In this document: piece by piece, positions 1 through 10,000 of the stretch
Layout of the letters: each line of letters starts with the position of its first letter
How positions within the stretch are numbered: the first letter of the stretch is position 1
Source of the DNA: Kalaharituber pfeilii
Taxonomy: Eukaryota; Ascomycota; Pezizomycetes; Pezizales; Pezizaceae
DNA length: 64,000 nt
NCBI GenBank assembly: GCA_015179045.1
Contig: WHUZ01000077.1
Span: 248,001 to 312,000 of the forward strand
Reading direction: 5' to 3'
Notes under the pieces: generated by a model
Seen by the model: the letters and a program-made list of their open reading frames with translations, nothing else
The model's database searches: none
Told to the model about the DNA's origin: nothing
Position numbers and translations under genes: made by a program

Positions 1-548
1 ATATTAAAAAAAACGAAAAAATGGAGGGAGTACTCACGTGTCAACCACTAGCCTTCCATCCACAATCGTTGGCCCGTCCCTCCTGACCACTACTGCATAA
101 TCCCTGCCCATAATTCCATCACCTTGCTGGCCTCTTCCGGATTCCAAAACAACCTCTTCACCACAGTCTCTGTAAGCCACGCATGCGATCCCAGCTTCAT
201 CTCCTCCGTCTGCAAATTAAACAGAATACTCTGTCCCACTTTCTTGGTGAATCCGAGCTCAAACGCCTTCTGACACATCAGCAGCTCGCCCGCTTGGATG
301 TCACCGGTTGCGAAAAACCCCTTTCCCATGTTTTGCGTTTGTCGTCTTTCTATTTTCGGAGAAATGTAGTCCGCGACGTCAAGTGTTGAGGGGCCGTTGA
401 CCTGAATTTGCTTGACCATAGCCCCAAAGTTGTATTTCCCTTCTCCTTCTTCCAGAAGTCGTTGTTTTACCGCCACGGTGAGCTGGTGGCCTTCCTTGTT
501 GTCAGCTTTCTTTTCTTCAGCTGACGAGAAAGAAAAGAAGAGGCACAC
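1..548 (-). pseudogene. SET-domain (SET/TPR-type) protein, 5' part, frameshifted and cut by the window edge
   Basis: Reading leftward from 548, the frame encodes about 150 residues. They include IERRQTQNMGKGFFATGDIQ, followed by AGELLMCQKAFELG. This is the opening of a SET domain as found in fungal SET/TPR-type lysine methyltransferase-like proteins, where a basic linker precedes GRG(L/F)F and then AG(D/E)LL. The upstream stretch (KQRLLEEGEGKYNFGAM) fits the linker usual in that family. The frame ends at TAG (90-92), but another frame continues as GDYAVVVRRDG..VVDT to a GTGAGT splice donor near 41-46. A single lost base near 100-103 therefore probably broke the gene. Upstream it is interrupted at 562 by a poly(A) insertion. 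Catalytic SET motifs (NHxC, GEELT) lie outside the window, so activity cannot be judged. The family call is fairly secure; the pseudogene call is inference. Confidence 0.65.
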
Positions 549-562
549 TGGCCCTGGCCCGT

Positions 563-632
563 TAGCCTGTCTCCGGGCTATGAGGGCTTGCCCAGGGACC
601 CTGCCATGGCTTAGTGCTACAAGCGGGGTTAT

Positions 633-664
<32 letters not shown>
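563..664 (+). mobile_element. Poly(A) retroinsertion, second tail family (GTGATTTA-type)
   Basis: A 102-bp insertion flanked by the exact 14-bp duplication TGGCCCTGGCCCGT (549-562 and 665-678). The body runs from CCTGTCTCCGGGC through CCATGG to GCGGGGTTATGTGATTT, then poly(A). Relatives are at 6680-6750, 15644-15893 (antisense), 18748-19094, 19241-19341 (antisense) and 35432-35493 (antisense). It sits just upstream of the SET reading frame. Confidence 0.85.
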
Positions 665-678
665 TGGCCCTGGCCCGT

Positions 679-1008
679 AACCATCTATCCCCATACCTGC
701 ATAGATATCACTAGCGTATGACTAAGCCAGAACATGCTGTGTGCCTCATGACCAAGCAAGAAATGACCATAAGCCAAGAACTGACTAAGCCTCTTACCTG
801 CAATTCATCTCATTATCCCACAGGGGCAGCCCCGCGCGTGGAAACTTCTCATCACCCACACAGGCCGTGGTAGGGTTGGCGGCTGAGCAGCTCCACGAGG
901 CGGCCCTACGGTGCGTGGATGTAGCTGATGAGTTTGGGACCCCAGTGACCTGTTTGTACCTACACAGCCAGACAGTGATTTGCGTATCTTATAACACAAT
1001 GTATTGTG
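679..1008. other. Intergenic stretch sharing blocks with the 18748-19094 insertion
   Basis: No convincing gene. The words GCGTATGACTAAGCCAGA, CCATAAGCCAAGAA and CATTATCCCACAG recur in the insertion at 18748-19094. Part of this stretch is therefore probably an older copy of the same retroelement body. Confidence 0.4.
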
Positions 1009-1019
1009 AATAAGAACCC

Positions 1020-1021
<2 letters not shown>

Positions 1022-1059
<38 letters not shown>

Positions 1060-1096
1060 CATTACTCGCGTGCCGCCTGATAGGCTATGGCGAGGT
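1022..1096 (-). mobile_element. LINE-tail micro-insertion (complete hairpin)
   Basis: A 75-bp antisense insertion: poly(T), AATATCATTACTCGCG, then the hairpin. Flanked by AATAAGAACCCTA (1009-1021 and 1097-1109). It carries nothing but the conserved tail. Confidence 0.85.
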
Positions 1097-1109
1097 AATA
1101 AGAACCCTA

Positions 1110-1494
1110 GTAACAGGGACCAATTATTGCTATTGGCATGTACTACAAGACAACGGTAATAGTTCAAGATACAAAAAATAAGAATACATGAAAATGAAAC
1201 CAAGGCGCTGAGAACATCCAAAATATTCGAAACATCCTAGCTCCGATTTTAACCCCAGTCCTTACATGTGAACAGAGTAGAAAAGAAAAATCAGAGTTGG
1301 AGAGGATCAATCAAGCTAATCATGGGCTAAGTTGAGGTATGGGCGTTTAGCATGAATGTCTATATTTCATAGTTAGTGAAACTGAAGTGAAGGAGAGATT
1401 TAGATGTTGGATGGCCGAGCACTTGGAGAAGGATGAAAAAAAAATCAAGATAGGAATGCACATACGTGACGATTGACAACATCTATTATGATGC
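1110..1494. other. No gene seen
   Basis: Unremarkable, mildly AT-rich sequence; no ORF, domain or terminal repeat recognised. Confidence 0.4.
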
Positions 1495-1506
1495 TAGCAG
1501 GGTGAT

Positions 1507-1565
1507 TCCCTCGCCATAGCCCATAGGGCGGCATGCGAGTAATGAAATAAAAAAAAAAAAAAAAA
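1507..1565 (+). mobile_element. LINE-tail micro-insertion (complete hairpin)
   Basis: A 59-bp insertion, CCCTCGCCATAGCCC...GCGAGTAATGAAAT plus poly(A), flanked by TAGCAGGGTGAT (1495-1506 and 1566-1577). Confidence 0.85.
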
Positions 1566-1577
1566 TAGCAGGGTGAT

Positions 1578-2381
1578 CATGGACAGCAAATTTCGCATCC
1601 GGGCTCATTAGGGCATTCATTAGGGCATATGTGCGGACATGCCCAACATCCACTTTGCTAAAGGTTAATGAAACAAGAAGCTATAGGTCAGCTATTATTC
1701 ATGTCAGAAACGCTATTGGTATTCAACATACAGGGGCAGGGGCGGTCGCAGCAACTTTGCAGTAAAGTACTAGAGCAATAAGAACAACTGAAGCAAACTG
1801 CATAGTTCACAGATTCAAAGGCAAGATTAAGATGGTAGGATTTCTGCAGGTTTGTTAAGGTGCAAGGAAGGAAGGTGATGTTAGCTGGTTTGGGAGAAAG
1901 GTAGGTCCGATTGCTTGGGAGTCAAGAGAGGTTCTGGTACGGGGGGATAAGAGTAGTATATATATACGTGCACTGCAATTTTGTTCTATTTATTTTATAT
2001 TCTTTATCCTTCTGAAGTAACTTCAGCTGACAATTAATAGTTGGTTATCAGTTATGCTTTACGTTACGTTACGTTAGGTAACATGAGATAAGCAAACACT
2101 CTCATTGGCTGATTTCGTTACCTGAAACCGCCTGATTTTTATTACGCAACGTAACCATGATCACGTTGCCAAATCGTCGCGTTACGTCCCGGTCCAGTGG
2201 CGCACCCCCCGGTTTTGACTCTAGCTTGAATTCGCAAACTCTCTGATACTAATAATACAAAGACCCAATAATTTGCGCTGGACCAGTTGGCTTCAGCTAG
2301 CAATGTGGATCGAATAAAGCAGGTATCTCATCTAACAGGATATGCGAGGTTCCACTGTACTAACAAGTGCCGCTGTTGCAA
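1578..2381. other. Intergenic; remnant of a TA-flanked MITE near 2190-2255
   Basis: No gene. At 2190-2255 the sequence GTGGCGCACCCCCCGGTTTT..AATTCGCAAACTCTCT matches the right end of the MITE at 62774-63063, so this is a truncated, diverged copy. TTACGTTACGTTAGG iterations lie near 2080-2097. Confidence 0.5.
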
Positions 2382-2393
2382 GCGGCGAACTCA

Positions 2394-3667
2394 CACTGCA
2401 AATTTCCCCCCAGGGGCGAGATTTCGAGGATTCTTCAGCTCACCACCACCGTTGCCAACACATCCACCCGCGCCAAGCTCCATTAGACACCCACCGATAA
2501 GCCAATCAGCAATGCCGCGGAGAGGGGGATTCCCACCGCCATCTACCAGGAGGCCCTTTACGATACCGTGGGACGCCATGAACGAAGAGGAAAAAGAAGC
2601 CTTCTTCAAGACCCTCGCCGAATTTTGGAAATGGCATACGGGCAGCAGAGACGATCCGAAGAAGGGGGATTACATCGGCTTCCCCTTCACGAACATTCCG
2701 GGCGATTTCGACAGTTTCTACACGGACTCACCATCGCCACCACTACCACCACAAACACTGGGGTTCAGCCCCATCACGTATATCGACACCACGCCGATGC
2801 CGACGCCACAACAGGCCTTGGGGTTCAGCCCCATCACCTGCACAGACACACAACCGGCGCCACCACCACAGTCATCACCACCACCACCACCGCCACCACC
2901 GCCACCTGCTGACAAGAAGAAGCGCCAGCGGGAGGCACCACGTGACACCCCTGCCTCCGGTAGTCGGAAGAGGAAGGGGAAGATGCCCGCGCCAAACCAC
3001 CCTTATGAACTGAAACGCCAACTCAGCGATGAGGAGGCGAAGAAGATCGCAGCATCGGGCGCAACACAGCCACTATCACCACCACCGGCACCGGCACCAC
3101 CAGCACCAAAGACACCACCCACGTCGCCACCAAAGCCGAGGCGAAAGCTTCCGACGCAGGAGGAAGCTTTTCGGCGACACCAGGCCCGTAAGACCCCGCC
3201 AAAGACCACTTCACCAACCACAAAAGATGCCACCACCAGGGGAGGAGCCGGCCTCGTTATACACGGGATTGCGCTGAGGAAGGACTTGGGGAAGGTTAAG
3301 CAGTGGTTGGCAGCAGCGAACGAGTGTTTGGGAAAGGTAAAGGGAATTCGCTGGCTGAGGAAGCGGAACTTGCTGGAGGAGGCAGGCAAGACAACAAGCT
3401 CGGTGGTTGTTTACTTGGAGGAAGAGGTGGACGTTGAGAAGGTCAGACTCAGCGGACGGTGGCATAGATCCGCTCGGTATGAGTCGGAGAGGGGACGAAA
3501 GTAGGGGGTACATACTGGGCGCAATCCGCATTACTAGAGAGTCCGCGGATACTACATGTATTTAGGATTGGTGTTACTTCTTTCTTTCTTTATTAATAAA
3601 ACCCTCGCCATAGCCCATGGGGCGGCACGCGAGTACTGAAATTAAAAAAAAAAAAAAAAAAAAAAAA
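2394..3667 (+). mobile_element. ORF1-only non-LTR retroelement, with target duplication
   Basis: A 1.27-kb element flanked by GCGGCGAACTCA (2382-2393 and 3668-3679). It has a short leader (AAATTTCCCCCCAGGGGCGA, shared with 29438-30984), one proline-rich ORF, a short 3' UTR, the conserved hairpin tail and poly(A). It lacks a reverse transcriptase. Compared with 29438-30984 it lacks about 140 bp of leader, so it is slightly 5'-truncated. Mobilisation by a LINE sharing the tail is inferred. Confidence 0.8.
2512..3504 (+). CDS. Proline-rich ORF1-like (gag-like) protein of a non-autonomous LINE relative
   Basis: An intact frame of 330 codons from the ATG at 2512. An in-frame TTG at 2287 lies outside the element and is not the start. 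N-terminal part: MPRRGGFPPP, an acidic/aromatic region, then two LGFSPIT repeats. Middle: long Pro runs and basic KKKRQR/SRKRKGK segments, then ELKRQLSDEEAKKIA. C-terminal part: IHGIALRKDLGKVKQWLAAA, IRWLRKRNLLEE, SSVVVYLEEE and VEKVRLSGRWHRS, ending SERGRK. The beta-strand-like SSVVVYL / VRLSGRW pattern resembles the RRM-like fold of LINE ORF1 proteins, but no CCHC knuckle follows. Likely role: RNA binding in a retrotransposition particle (inference). Homologues are at 29672-30810, 44329-44950, 35920-37289 and inside the 43-45 and 57-59 kb TIR elements. Confidence 0.75.
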   Translation: MPRRGGFPPPSTRRPFTIPWDAMNEEEKEAFFKTLAEFWKWHTGSRDDPKKGDYIGFPFTNIPGDFDSFYTDSPSPPLPPQTLGFSPITYIDTTPMPTPQQALGFSPITCTDTQPAPPPQSSPPPPPPPPPPADKKKRQREAPRDTPASGSRKRKGKMPAPNHPYELKRQLSDEEAKKIAASGATQPLSPPPAPAPPAPKTPPTSPPKPRRKLPTQEEAFRRHQARKTPPKTTSPTTKDATTRGGAGLVIHGIALRKDLGKVKQWLAAANECLGKVKGIRWLRKRNLLEEAGKTTSSVVVYLEEEVDVEKVRLSGRWHRSARYESERGRK

Positions 3668-3679
3668 GCGGCGAACTCA

Positions 3680-4429
3680 GCTGCCAAGACTATATTATAA
3701 CTTGCCACAACGTAAAATTGTGGCAAAACTTAGAAATTTATTCTTAGTGGCTGAGTTTGGAGCGGTTGAATAGCTGAACACTATGAGCTACTAGTAAAAG
3801 GAAATAACCAAATTAAGAAATTATAGATATGCCTTACCTTGAAGTTATATTAGTACCAGGAAGCTAGGTGTAAGCAACATATACTTGCAAACAAATATCT
3901 AGCGCTTGGCAATATAGCTGCTACTTGCGAGGCTACCACTGGTAAGGAGGGCTGGGTAGCTCGGAACTACTGGTAGCTAGGGTGTGCAAGGCAGTAGCAG
4001 TAGGGTCCCTATGAATGTCTTTACCGTGATTATAGTAAGAACAATTTGTATGATAATTACTTCCTCCAGATTCTTGATACTGGTTTTGGAGCTGAGAGGG
4101 GTTGCATCTGTGCTAAGCACTCTGATTTGAGCTGTTGTATTGCCATATAAGGAAGTGAACTTATTCTTGCATATGCCAAACATTGTTCTCGTGCCCAGAC
4201 TATATTGTCGGTTATGCAGGTACATCTTAGTACTGCACTATTGTAGAGTACATCTGATGCGTAGATACTCTCTAAAGCTACAAATATAAAGACATACAGA
4301 AGAAGGTATTTTATAACAGCTGGTAGTATGGGAAAATGGTTTTGGGTAGCTGAAAACTAGTCACGGTGTAGCATACCTAACTAAGATAGGTAGGCTGGTT
4401 ACTCTATAGCTATGATGACTCCATGATAT
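3680..4429. other. No gene seen
   Basis: AT-rich sequence resuming the host region interrupted by the ORF1 element. Only short chance ORFs (for example 3977-4225, minus). Confidence 0.4.
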
Positions 4430-4437
4430 GGCCAAAC

Positions 4438-4782
4438 TAGTGAGCGGCACGAGCTAGCTTGAGCCGAGCTGGAGGGTGAGCTCGAGCCAGCTCGTGAGTA
4501 AGTGAGCTCGGCTCGAGCCTGGATTGATTATATACATAATATTGACAAACTAAACTAAACTAAGCTAAATTTTCATCTTTCTCACTACTATCAGCTAAAT
4601 TGTGCATTTCGAAGTTGTTGGTAGGTCAGAATGAGCTCCAAGTCTCTAATTATTACTATATTAGGTATTTACAGTTTATGAAACCTTGCACTGGCTAAGC
4701 ATTTTAGCGAGCTGTCAAGAAAAACACAAGCATGATCTTGGCTCGTTTGAGCTCGAGCTGGCTCGGCTCGTGCCGCTCACTA
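4438..4782. mobile_element. hAT-type MITE (TAGTGAGCGGCACGAGC family), copy 1
   Basis: 345 bp bounded by TAGTGAGCGGCACGAGC and its inverse, with the exact 8-bp duplication GGCCAAAC at 4430-4437 and 4783-4790. GAGCTCGAGCC-like words are iterated near both ends. It has no coding capacity. Other copies: 22688-23062 and 33382-33668. Confidence 0.85.
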
Positions 4783-4790
4783 GGCCAAAC

Positions 4791-5459
4791 ACGACCAAAC
4801 TAGCTACACTCCCTCAGAATAGGTAATAGAGTATATGCTAAGATGAATAAGATCTCAGGTAGGATTATTGACACTTGGCAGCGCAGAGTATGTCTAGCAT
4901 AGGATTTGGGATATTCCAAATAGGTCACTACCCACCTCCTAAAAATTGGCTCAATAAATATGTAATTCCATGTATTCTACCATGCTCTGGCTTCAATTTG
5001 AGCCAGGGGCGAGGCAACTGTAGATGCTGTAGGAGTAGGACTTTCACCTTTTTCCCTTCAAATTCAGAATCAGCGCAGTCAATATGGTCTATAATTAATC
5101 CATCATATATATTAGAGGTATATTCTGTGAGATATGCCTGACATTTTGATCTTGAGGAGAGTGCAAAACCTGCGCCAAGGTGCCCAGTGTTACCAGTGTG
5201 CATATCGTTACCCGTACGGTACTGGTACGTGAAATAAAAAAAAAAAAAAAAAAAAAAAAGGCTCCTCTGCCCCACCTGATTACCATCCCTCCGCCAAACC
5301 CAGGGTCCCTTCTCCCCGCGGCCCGCAACTGCTTCCACTCCATACAACAGGGTCTCCCTTCACTTCCGCCCTCTGTCCGATTCGTATGTGCTGACCCTCA
5401 GCCATTTCCCGCCCAGTCTCACCTTCTCCACGCTGGTTTCTCCATATGGCAACTCGGCG
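4791..5459. other. Intergenic, with a poly(A) tract and an antisense ORF1 C-terminal fragment
   Basis: A GGTACGTGAAAT-poly(A) tract lies at 5226-5260. From about 5470 to 5350 on the minus strand the frame reads SVEKVRLGGKWLRVSTYESD, the C-terminus of the ORF1-like protein. A decayed 3' piece of an ORF1-only element is therefore present. The rest shows no gene. Confidence 0.5.
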
Positions 5460-5473
5460 AAGTTGCCCCTAGA

Positions 5474-5538
5474 TTTTTTTTTTTTTTTTTTTTTTTTATT
5501 TCATTACTCGCATGCCGCCCTGTGGGCTATGGCGGGGT
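5474..5538 (-). mobile_element. LINE-tail micro-insertion (complete hairpin)
   Basis: A 65-bp antisense insertion flanked by the 14-bp duplication AAGTTGCCCCTAGA (5460-5473 and 5539-5552). Confidence 0.85.
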
Positions 5539-5828
5539 AAGTTGCCCCTAGAGCAGGGATACTGTTACGGGTTCACTGCAACCGTAGAGCGGGCGGTCGG
5601 TAGATGCACGCGGATACGAAATGCGCATACGCAAGCGATATGCAAGCCGACGTCGGGCAGCGTCGCAGTCGCGCTCTATGAGCTACATAAAGGACTAGCG
5701 AGCATCTTTTTTTTTTTTTTTTTTTTAATTTCATTAATCGCATGCCGCCCTATGGGCTATGGCGATGTTTAGTTACAGTGGTATGATGGAAAAATGATAA
5801 CGAAAGATTAAAGAAAAATTGAACCGTC

Positions 5829-6198
5829 CTATTCCTCCCCCGCCCATTCCAATATTTCCGCCATGTTTGTGTCCTTATCTAACTGTCTTATCACGTCTGC
5901 TCCTCTTGCGGTTTTCCTGTTCCATGCCGAGCAGCTACTCTTTATGTAATCCCAGGTCTCCGGCGCTTCGCCGCACCATCTGCACTCCGGGGAGGTGGCC
6001 TTTCCAATCCTGAATCTCCATTCCTTCAGTCCCTTATTGCCCAATATCCCTGCCATTGTGGCCAGATACCGGCGTTTTGTCGACCTTTTGGAGTGGGCGG
6101 TAGTTCAGTCCGGCTTGGTTCCTTTCGGCAGCTCTGGATGCTTTGTATTCTTGTCTTATTCCTGGCTCTGTCACTATCTCGTCTTCGCTTCGCAAGGC
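5829..6198 (-). pseudogene. LINE ORF2 C-terminal region (CCHC-like)
   Basis: This is the continuation of the RNase H reading frame at 12739-13063 once the Gypsy insertion is disregarded. The frame runs through ERNQAGLNYRPLQ and then, after a frameshift near 6050, through LATMAGILGNKGLKEWRF. It then reads SPECRWCGEAPETWDYIKSS and ends EILEWAGEE. The CxxC...C knuckle following RNase H is usual for fungal Tad-like LINE ORF2 proteins. Homologous tails are encoded at 55099-55481, 55802-56245, 40567-40932 and 39190-39505. The frameshift and 5' truncation make it non-functional. Confidence 0.75.
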
Positions 6199-6203
6199 AG
6201 TGC

Positions 6204-6650
6204 TGTAAGGAATACAGCAAGGGCACGTGGCTAGAAGATAACCCGTAGTATTCGTGGGTACGGAGGCACACGATATGAGAGAGAGTAGCTGTATCGTTAC
6301 TATTGAGTTGACCAGTGTGGACTCGTTACAAGAGAGCGTATGAACAGATATTTGTAGACGAAGTGAACGAGTACTGAACAATCAGATAATGACGACACAC
6401 ACACACACCCACACGACGCATTGCTAGCAATATGACGAAAGAGAACATGAGGAAAACCACTAAGATAGTCAGCAGTGCTACCCTTCGGTCCGTTGAGACG
6501 ATCCCTACGTTAGTACGCAGCCGGTCGCTTCATGTTGGGTCGCACTGAGGTCATGATCATGCTGATCCGTCGTTCGGCCGCTGCTATCACCGGCTGTATT
6601 CGGCCATCCAACTCCCTTCGGCAACCCGCTTCGGCTTGCCAGTTATCACA
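6204..6650 (-). repeat. 3' LTR of the Gypsy element
   Basis: 447 bp, preceded (in element sense) by the polypurine tract at 6651-6664. It appears identical to 12287-12733. Confidence 0.93.
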
Positions 6651-6664
6651 GTATCTCCCCCTTC
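6651..6664 (-). promoter_or_regulatory. Polypurine tract of the Gypsy element
   Basis: On the minus strand the sequence AAGGGGGAGATAC directly abuts the 3' LTR. This is the usual position and composition of the plus-strand primer of Gypsy elements. Confidence 0.75.
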
Positions 6665-6679
6665 CAAGCCTGAGCTCCC

Positions 6680-6717
6680 ACCCTGCCATGGCCAAGTGCT
6701 ACAAGCGGGGTTATGTG

Positions 6718-6750
<33 letters not shown>
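6680..6750 (+). mobile_element. GTGATTTA-type poly(A) insertion inside the Gypsy element
   Basis: A 71-bp insertion (ACCCTGCCATGG...GTTATGTGATT plus about 31 A) flanked by AGCCTGAGCTCCC (6667-6679 and 6751-6763). It is younger than its host, whose LTRs are still identical. Confidence 0.88.
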
Positions 6751-6752
<2 letters not shown>

Positions 6753-6763
6753 CCTGAGCTCCC

Positions 6764-7071
6764 GATCAGGCCGCCGTAAAGTAGCCATAAAGTGAAAGCA
6801 GCAGTCCGATATGCAACAATAACTCTCAGGAGTGTGTGCGAACGATGCAAGAACTATGCAAACGACACAATTTGATGAGTAAGCAGTTTGAGCGAAGCCT
6901 TTCCCCCCCCTTTTTTCCCTTAATACTGCGAGAAGAGCTGGAAACAAATATGAACAACAAGAAAAGGAAATAAGAAAAATGAAGGAAAGATTGCATATCC
7001 TAGCAGAGCGCGTTGTCAAAGGCAACAAATAAATAAATTCGATTCAATCCTTTTTTTTTTTTTTTTTTCGC
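6764..7071. other. Gypsy non-coding interval between pol and the 3' LTR
   Basis: 3' untranslated part of the element in minus sense. It includes a poly(T) run at 7051-7068 but no gene. Confidence 0.5.
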
Positions 7072-10000
7072 TTAATGGCTCTTTCTGTTTTTCCGTGTTC
7101 GCTTGTTCGGTTTTGTTTGTTTGGTTGATTTCTTTGATTTGCTGGACTTGTTCGGTTTATTGGGATACTTCTGATGGAATTGATCAATAGTGCTTTGTAT
7201 ATTAGTGAGGGTAGTAGCTGGTTCCCATGTGTTTTCGTGATATGGATAACCCTTCCACTTTACTTCATATTCGAGCTTTGTACCCCGTATACGACTATCA
7301 ACAATATCCTCAACCTCCCAGTATTGCTCTCCATCAATAACAATCGGTGGTGGAGCTGGTTGTTCATCTCTGAGAGTATCATCAGTAGTAGCCTTTTCCA
7401 GAAGTGAAACATGAAAGATAGGATGTATGCGCATAGATGGAGGTAACTTTAATTCGTAGGCTACTTGACTGATAACCTTCGTTACTTCGAACGGTCCGAG
7501 TTTCTTGTAGTCCAGCTTGTCGGAAGGTCGGTTCGTTTTTATATTCCTACGAATGAGCCAAACCCGATCGCCTACCTTGATTTCAGGCTGTGTGCGAACA
7601 TCACGATTATAATACTGAGCCTGTAGCTGTTGGGCGAACTTCATTTCGTGCTGTAGGAGATGATGCAAAGAATGTAGTTCTTGAATTCGTTCATCGACTG
7701 CAGGGGATTTTGCGGATGCCTGCATTGAAACGTTAAGAGTCGGGTGATAACCGTAATTTGCATAAAAAGGTGAACACTTGATACTGCTTTGTTCGGCGTT
7801 ATTGTAGGCAAACTGAGCTAATGGTAGGAGTTCGACCCAATTATCCTGACGATAATTGCAATATGCTCGAAGGTACTGCTCAAGGATTTGATTAATACGC
7901 TCTGTTTGGCCATCGGTTTGTGGATGATAAGCAGTAGCAAGTTGCTGATCAATATTAGTGGCTTGACATAGTGAACGAGTGAAATTCGAAACGAATACTG
8001 CGCCACGATCTGTAACAACCTCCTTTGGAATACCATGATGAACGAATATGTACTTGAGGTAAAGTTGAGCCAACTCTGGAGCTGTAATGGTCTCGTTGCA
8101 AGGAACAAAGTATGCCATTTTCGTGAGACGATCGACAACAACAAGTATAGAATCGAAGGATGGGGATGGAGATAATGAAGGATCTTTAGATTCAGGAAGC
8201 TTGACAATGAAGTCCATGGAAATCGAATGCCAGGGATGTGGAGGAATTGAGAGTGACTGTAATTGACCATATGGCTGCTGCCTTGAAGCTTTGCACCGAT
8301 TGCAAGTTTGACACGTTCGGATATAATTTTCCACGAACTGCCTCATATGTGAAAAGAAAAAATTCCTGGTTATCAGTTCAATGGTTTTAGCTTGACCGAA
8401 ATGTCCAGCAGTAGGGGTATCATGATGCATCCGAACGATCTCAACCTTAAGCTTCCTATCATTTGGGATAAGGACAAGTCCATTAAAAAGAATAAGACCA
8501 TCTGAAAAAGAATATACAGACGAAATAGACTTTGGTGCCGCTCCTGTAGCAAGCTCATTCTTCAGCTTGGTAATGAACGAATCATGTTCATAAGCTTGCT
8601 TAATCCTATTCGCCAAAGCACTGTCAATACGTTGGGCCTCGATATCTCCCAGCTCAACTGCAGCAAGTTGTAGCTGTTGTGGTTTTAATACACAATGCTC
8701 TTGCTTAACAGAGGTATCTTGGTAGTCAGGTCTTCGTGACAGCGCATCGGCTTGAGAATTCTTCGTACCTGGCCGATGTACGATAACAAAATCATAAGAT
8801 GCTAACATCTCCGACCAACGGGCTTGTCTGCGATTAAGCACCTTCGTAGTAGTGAATGCTTGGAGGTTTCGATGGTCAGAGTAAACCTGAATTTTATGTT
8901 TAGCACCTTCTAGGTATACCCTCCATTCACGTAAAGCAGCGACAATAGCTAGCAACTCTTTATCATGAATTTCATAGTTCATCTCTGCTGGAAGGAGTTT
9001 GCGACTGTAAAAGGCAACAGGACGAAGAACGTTCGCTTCTGAATCATGCTGAGAAAGGCATGCACCAATGGCGAAGTCAGATGCATCTGTTTCCACTACC
9101 GCAGGTAATTCAGGATCGAAGTGCCGTAGCACCACCGCTGTAGCAAAGGATTGTTTTATGTCCTCAAATGCTTTCTGACAATTTTCCGTCCAATCGAATT
9201 GCACGTCTTTCCGGAGGAGGTTAGTGAGTGGTGAAACAATAAGACTGTACTTCGGTATGAATCGACGATAAAAGTTAACGAATCCTAGGAATGACATTAC
9301 GTCCTTTACCGATGTTGGTACAGGCCATGACATAACTGATTCGACTTTAGAGGGATCCATTTTGATACCATCCTTCCCGATAACGTATCCTAAAAACTCA
9401 ACTTCTTCGGCATGAAATGTGCACTTCTCGAGTTTGATAAAGAGGTTGTGTTCATCCAACTTTCCCAACACCTTAGTAACATGATCTTTATGTTCCTCTA
9501 GGTTCGAAGAAAAAATAAGGATGTCATCGAGAAAGGCAACCACGAAGTAGTCAAGATAAGGTCGAAGAACGTCATTTATTAATCCTTGGAAGGATGCAGG
9601 AGCATTCGTCAGCCCAAAGGGCATGACCATATACTCATAGTGGCCGTACCGTGTTCGAAACGCAGTTTTCCACTCATCGCCTTCAGCTATTCGTATTAGG
9701 TTGTATGCTCCGCGAAGGTCAATTTTCGTAAAATACTTAGCTCCACGAACGCGATCCAGAAGCTCTGGTATTAACGGTATAGGGTAGCGATTCTTAATCG
9801 TAATACGATTCAAGCCTCTGTAGTCGACACATAAGCGAAGGCTTCCATCTTTCTTTTTAGTGAACAGTATAGGGGCACCAGCAGGTGAAGAAGACTGCCG
9901 AATAAAACCTTTGACTAAATTTTCATCTAGATATTCTCGAAGCGTCTGTAATTCAGTTTCGGAAAGTGCGTAAATTGGTCCAAATGGTGGTTGTGTTCCA

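Noticed and set aside
805..1221. ORFs with poly-Lys or poly-Phe stretches (also 5180-5551, 6711-7028, 28856-29284)
   Set aside because: They read through poly(A)/poly(T) tails and have no real coding content.
2287..2511. N-terminal 75 residues of the open frame that precedes the ORF1-like protein
   Set aside because: The first 107 bp lie outside the retroelement (target duplication at 2382-2393) and the start would be TTG, so this extension is fortuitous.
2718..3531. Several long ORFs opposite or overlapping the ORF1-like gene (2718-2948, 3003-3389, 3029-3277, 3211-3531)
   Set aside because: Shadows of the Pro-rich coding strand; Gly- or His-rich translations without conserved motifs.
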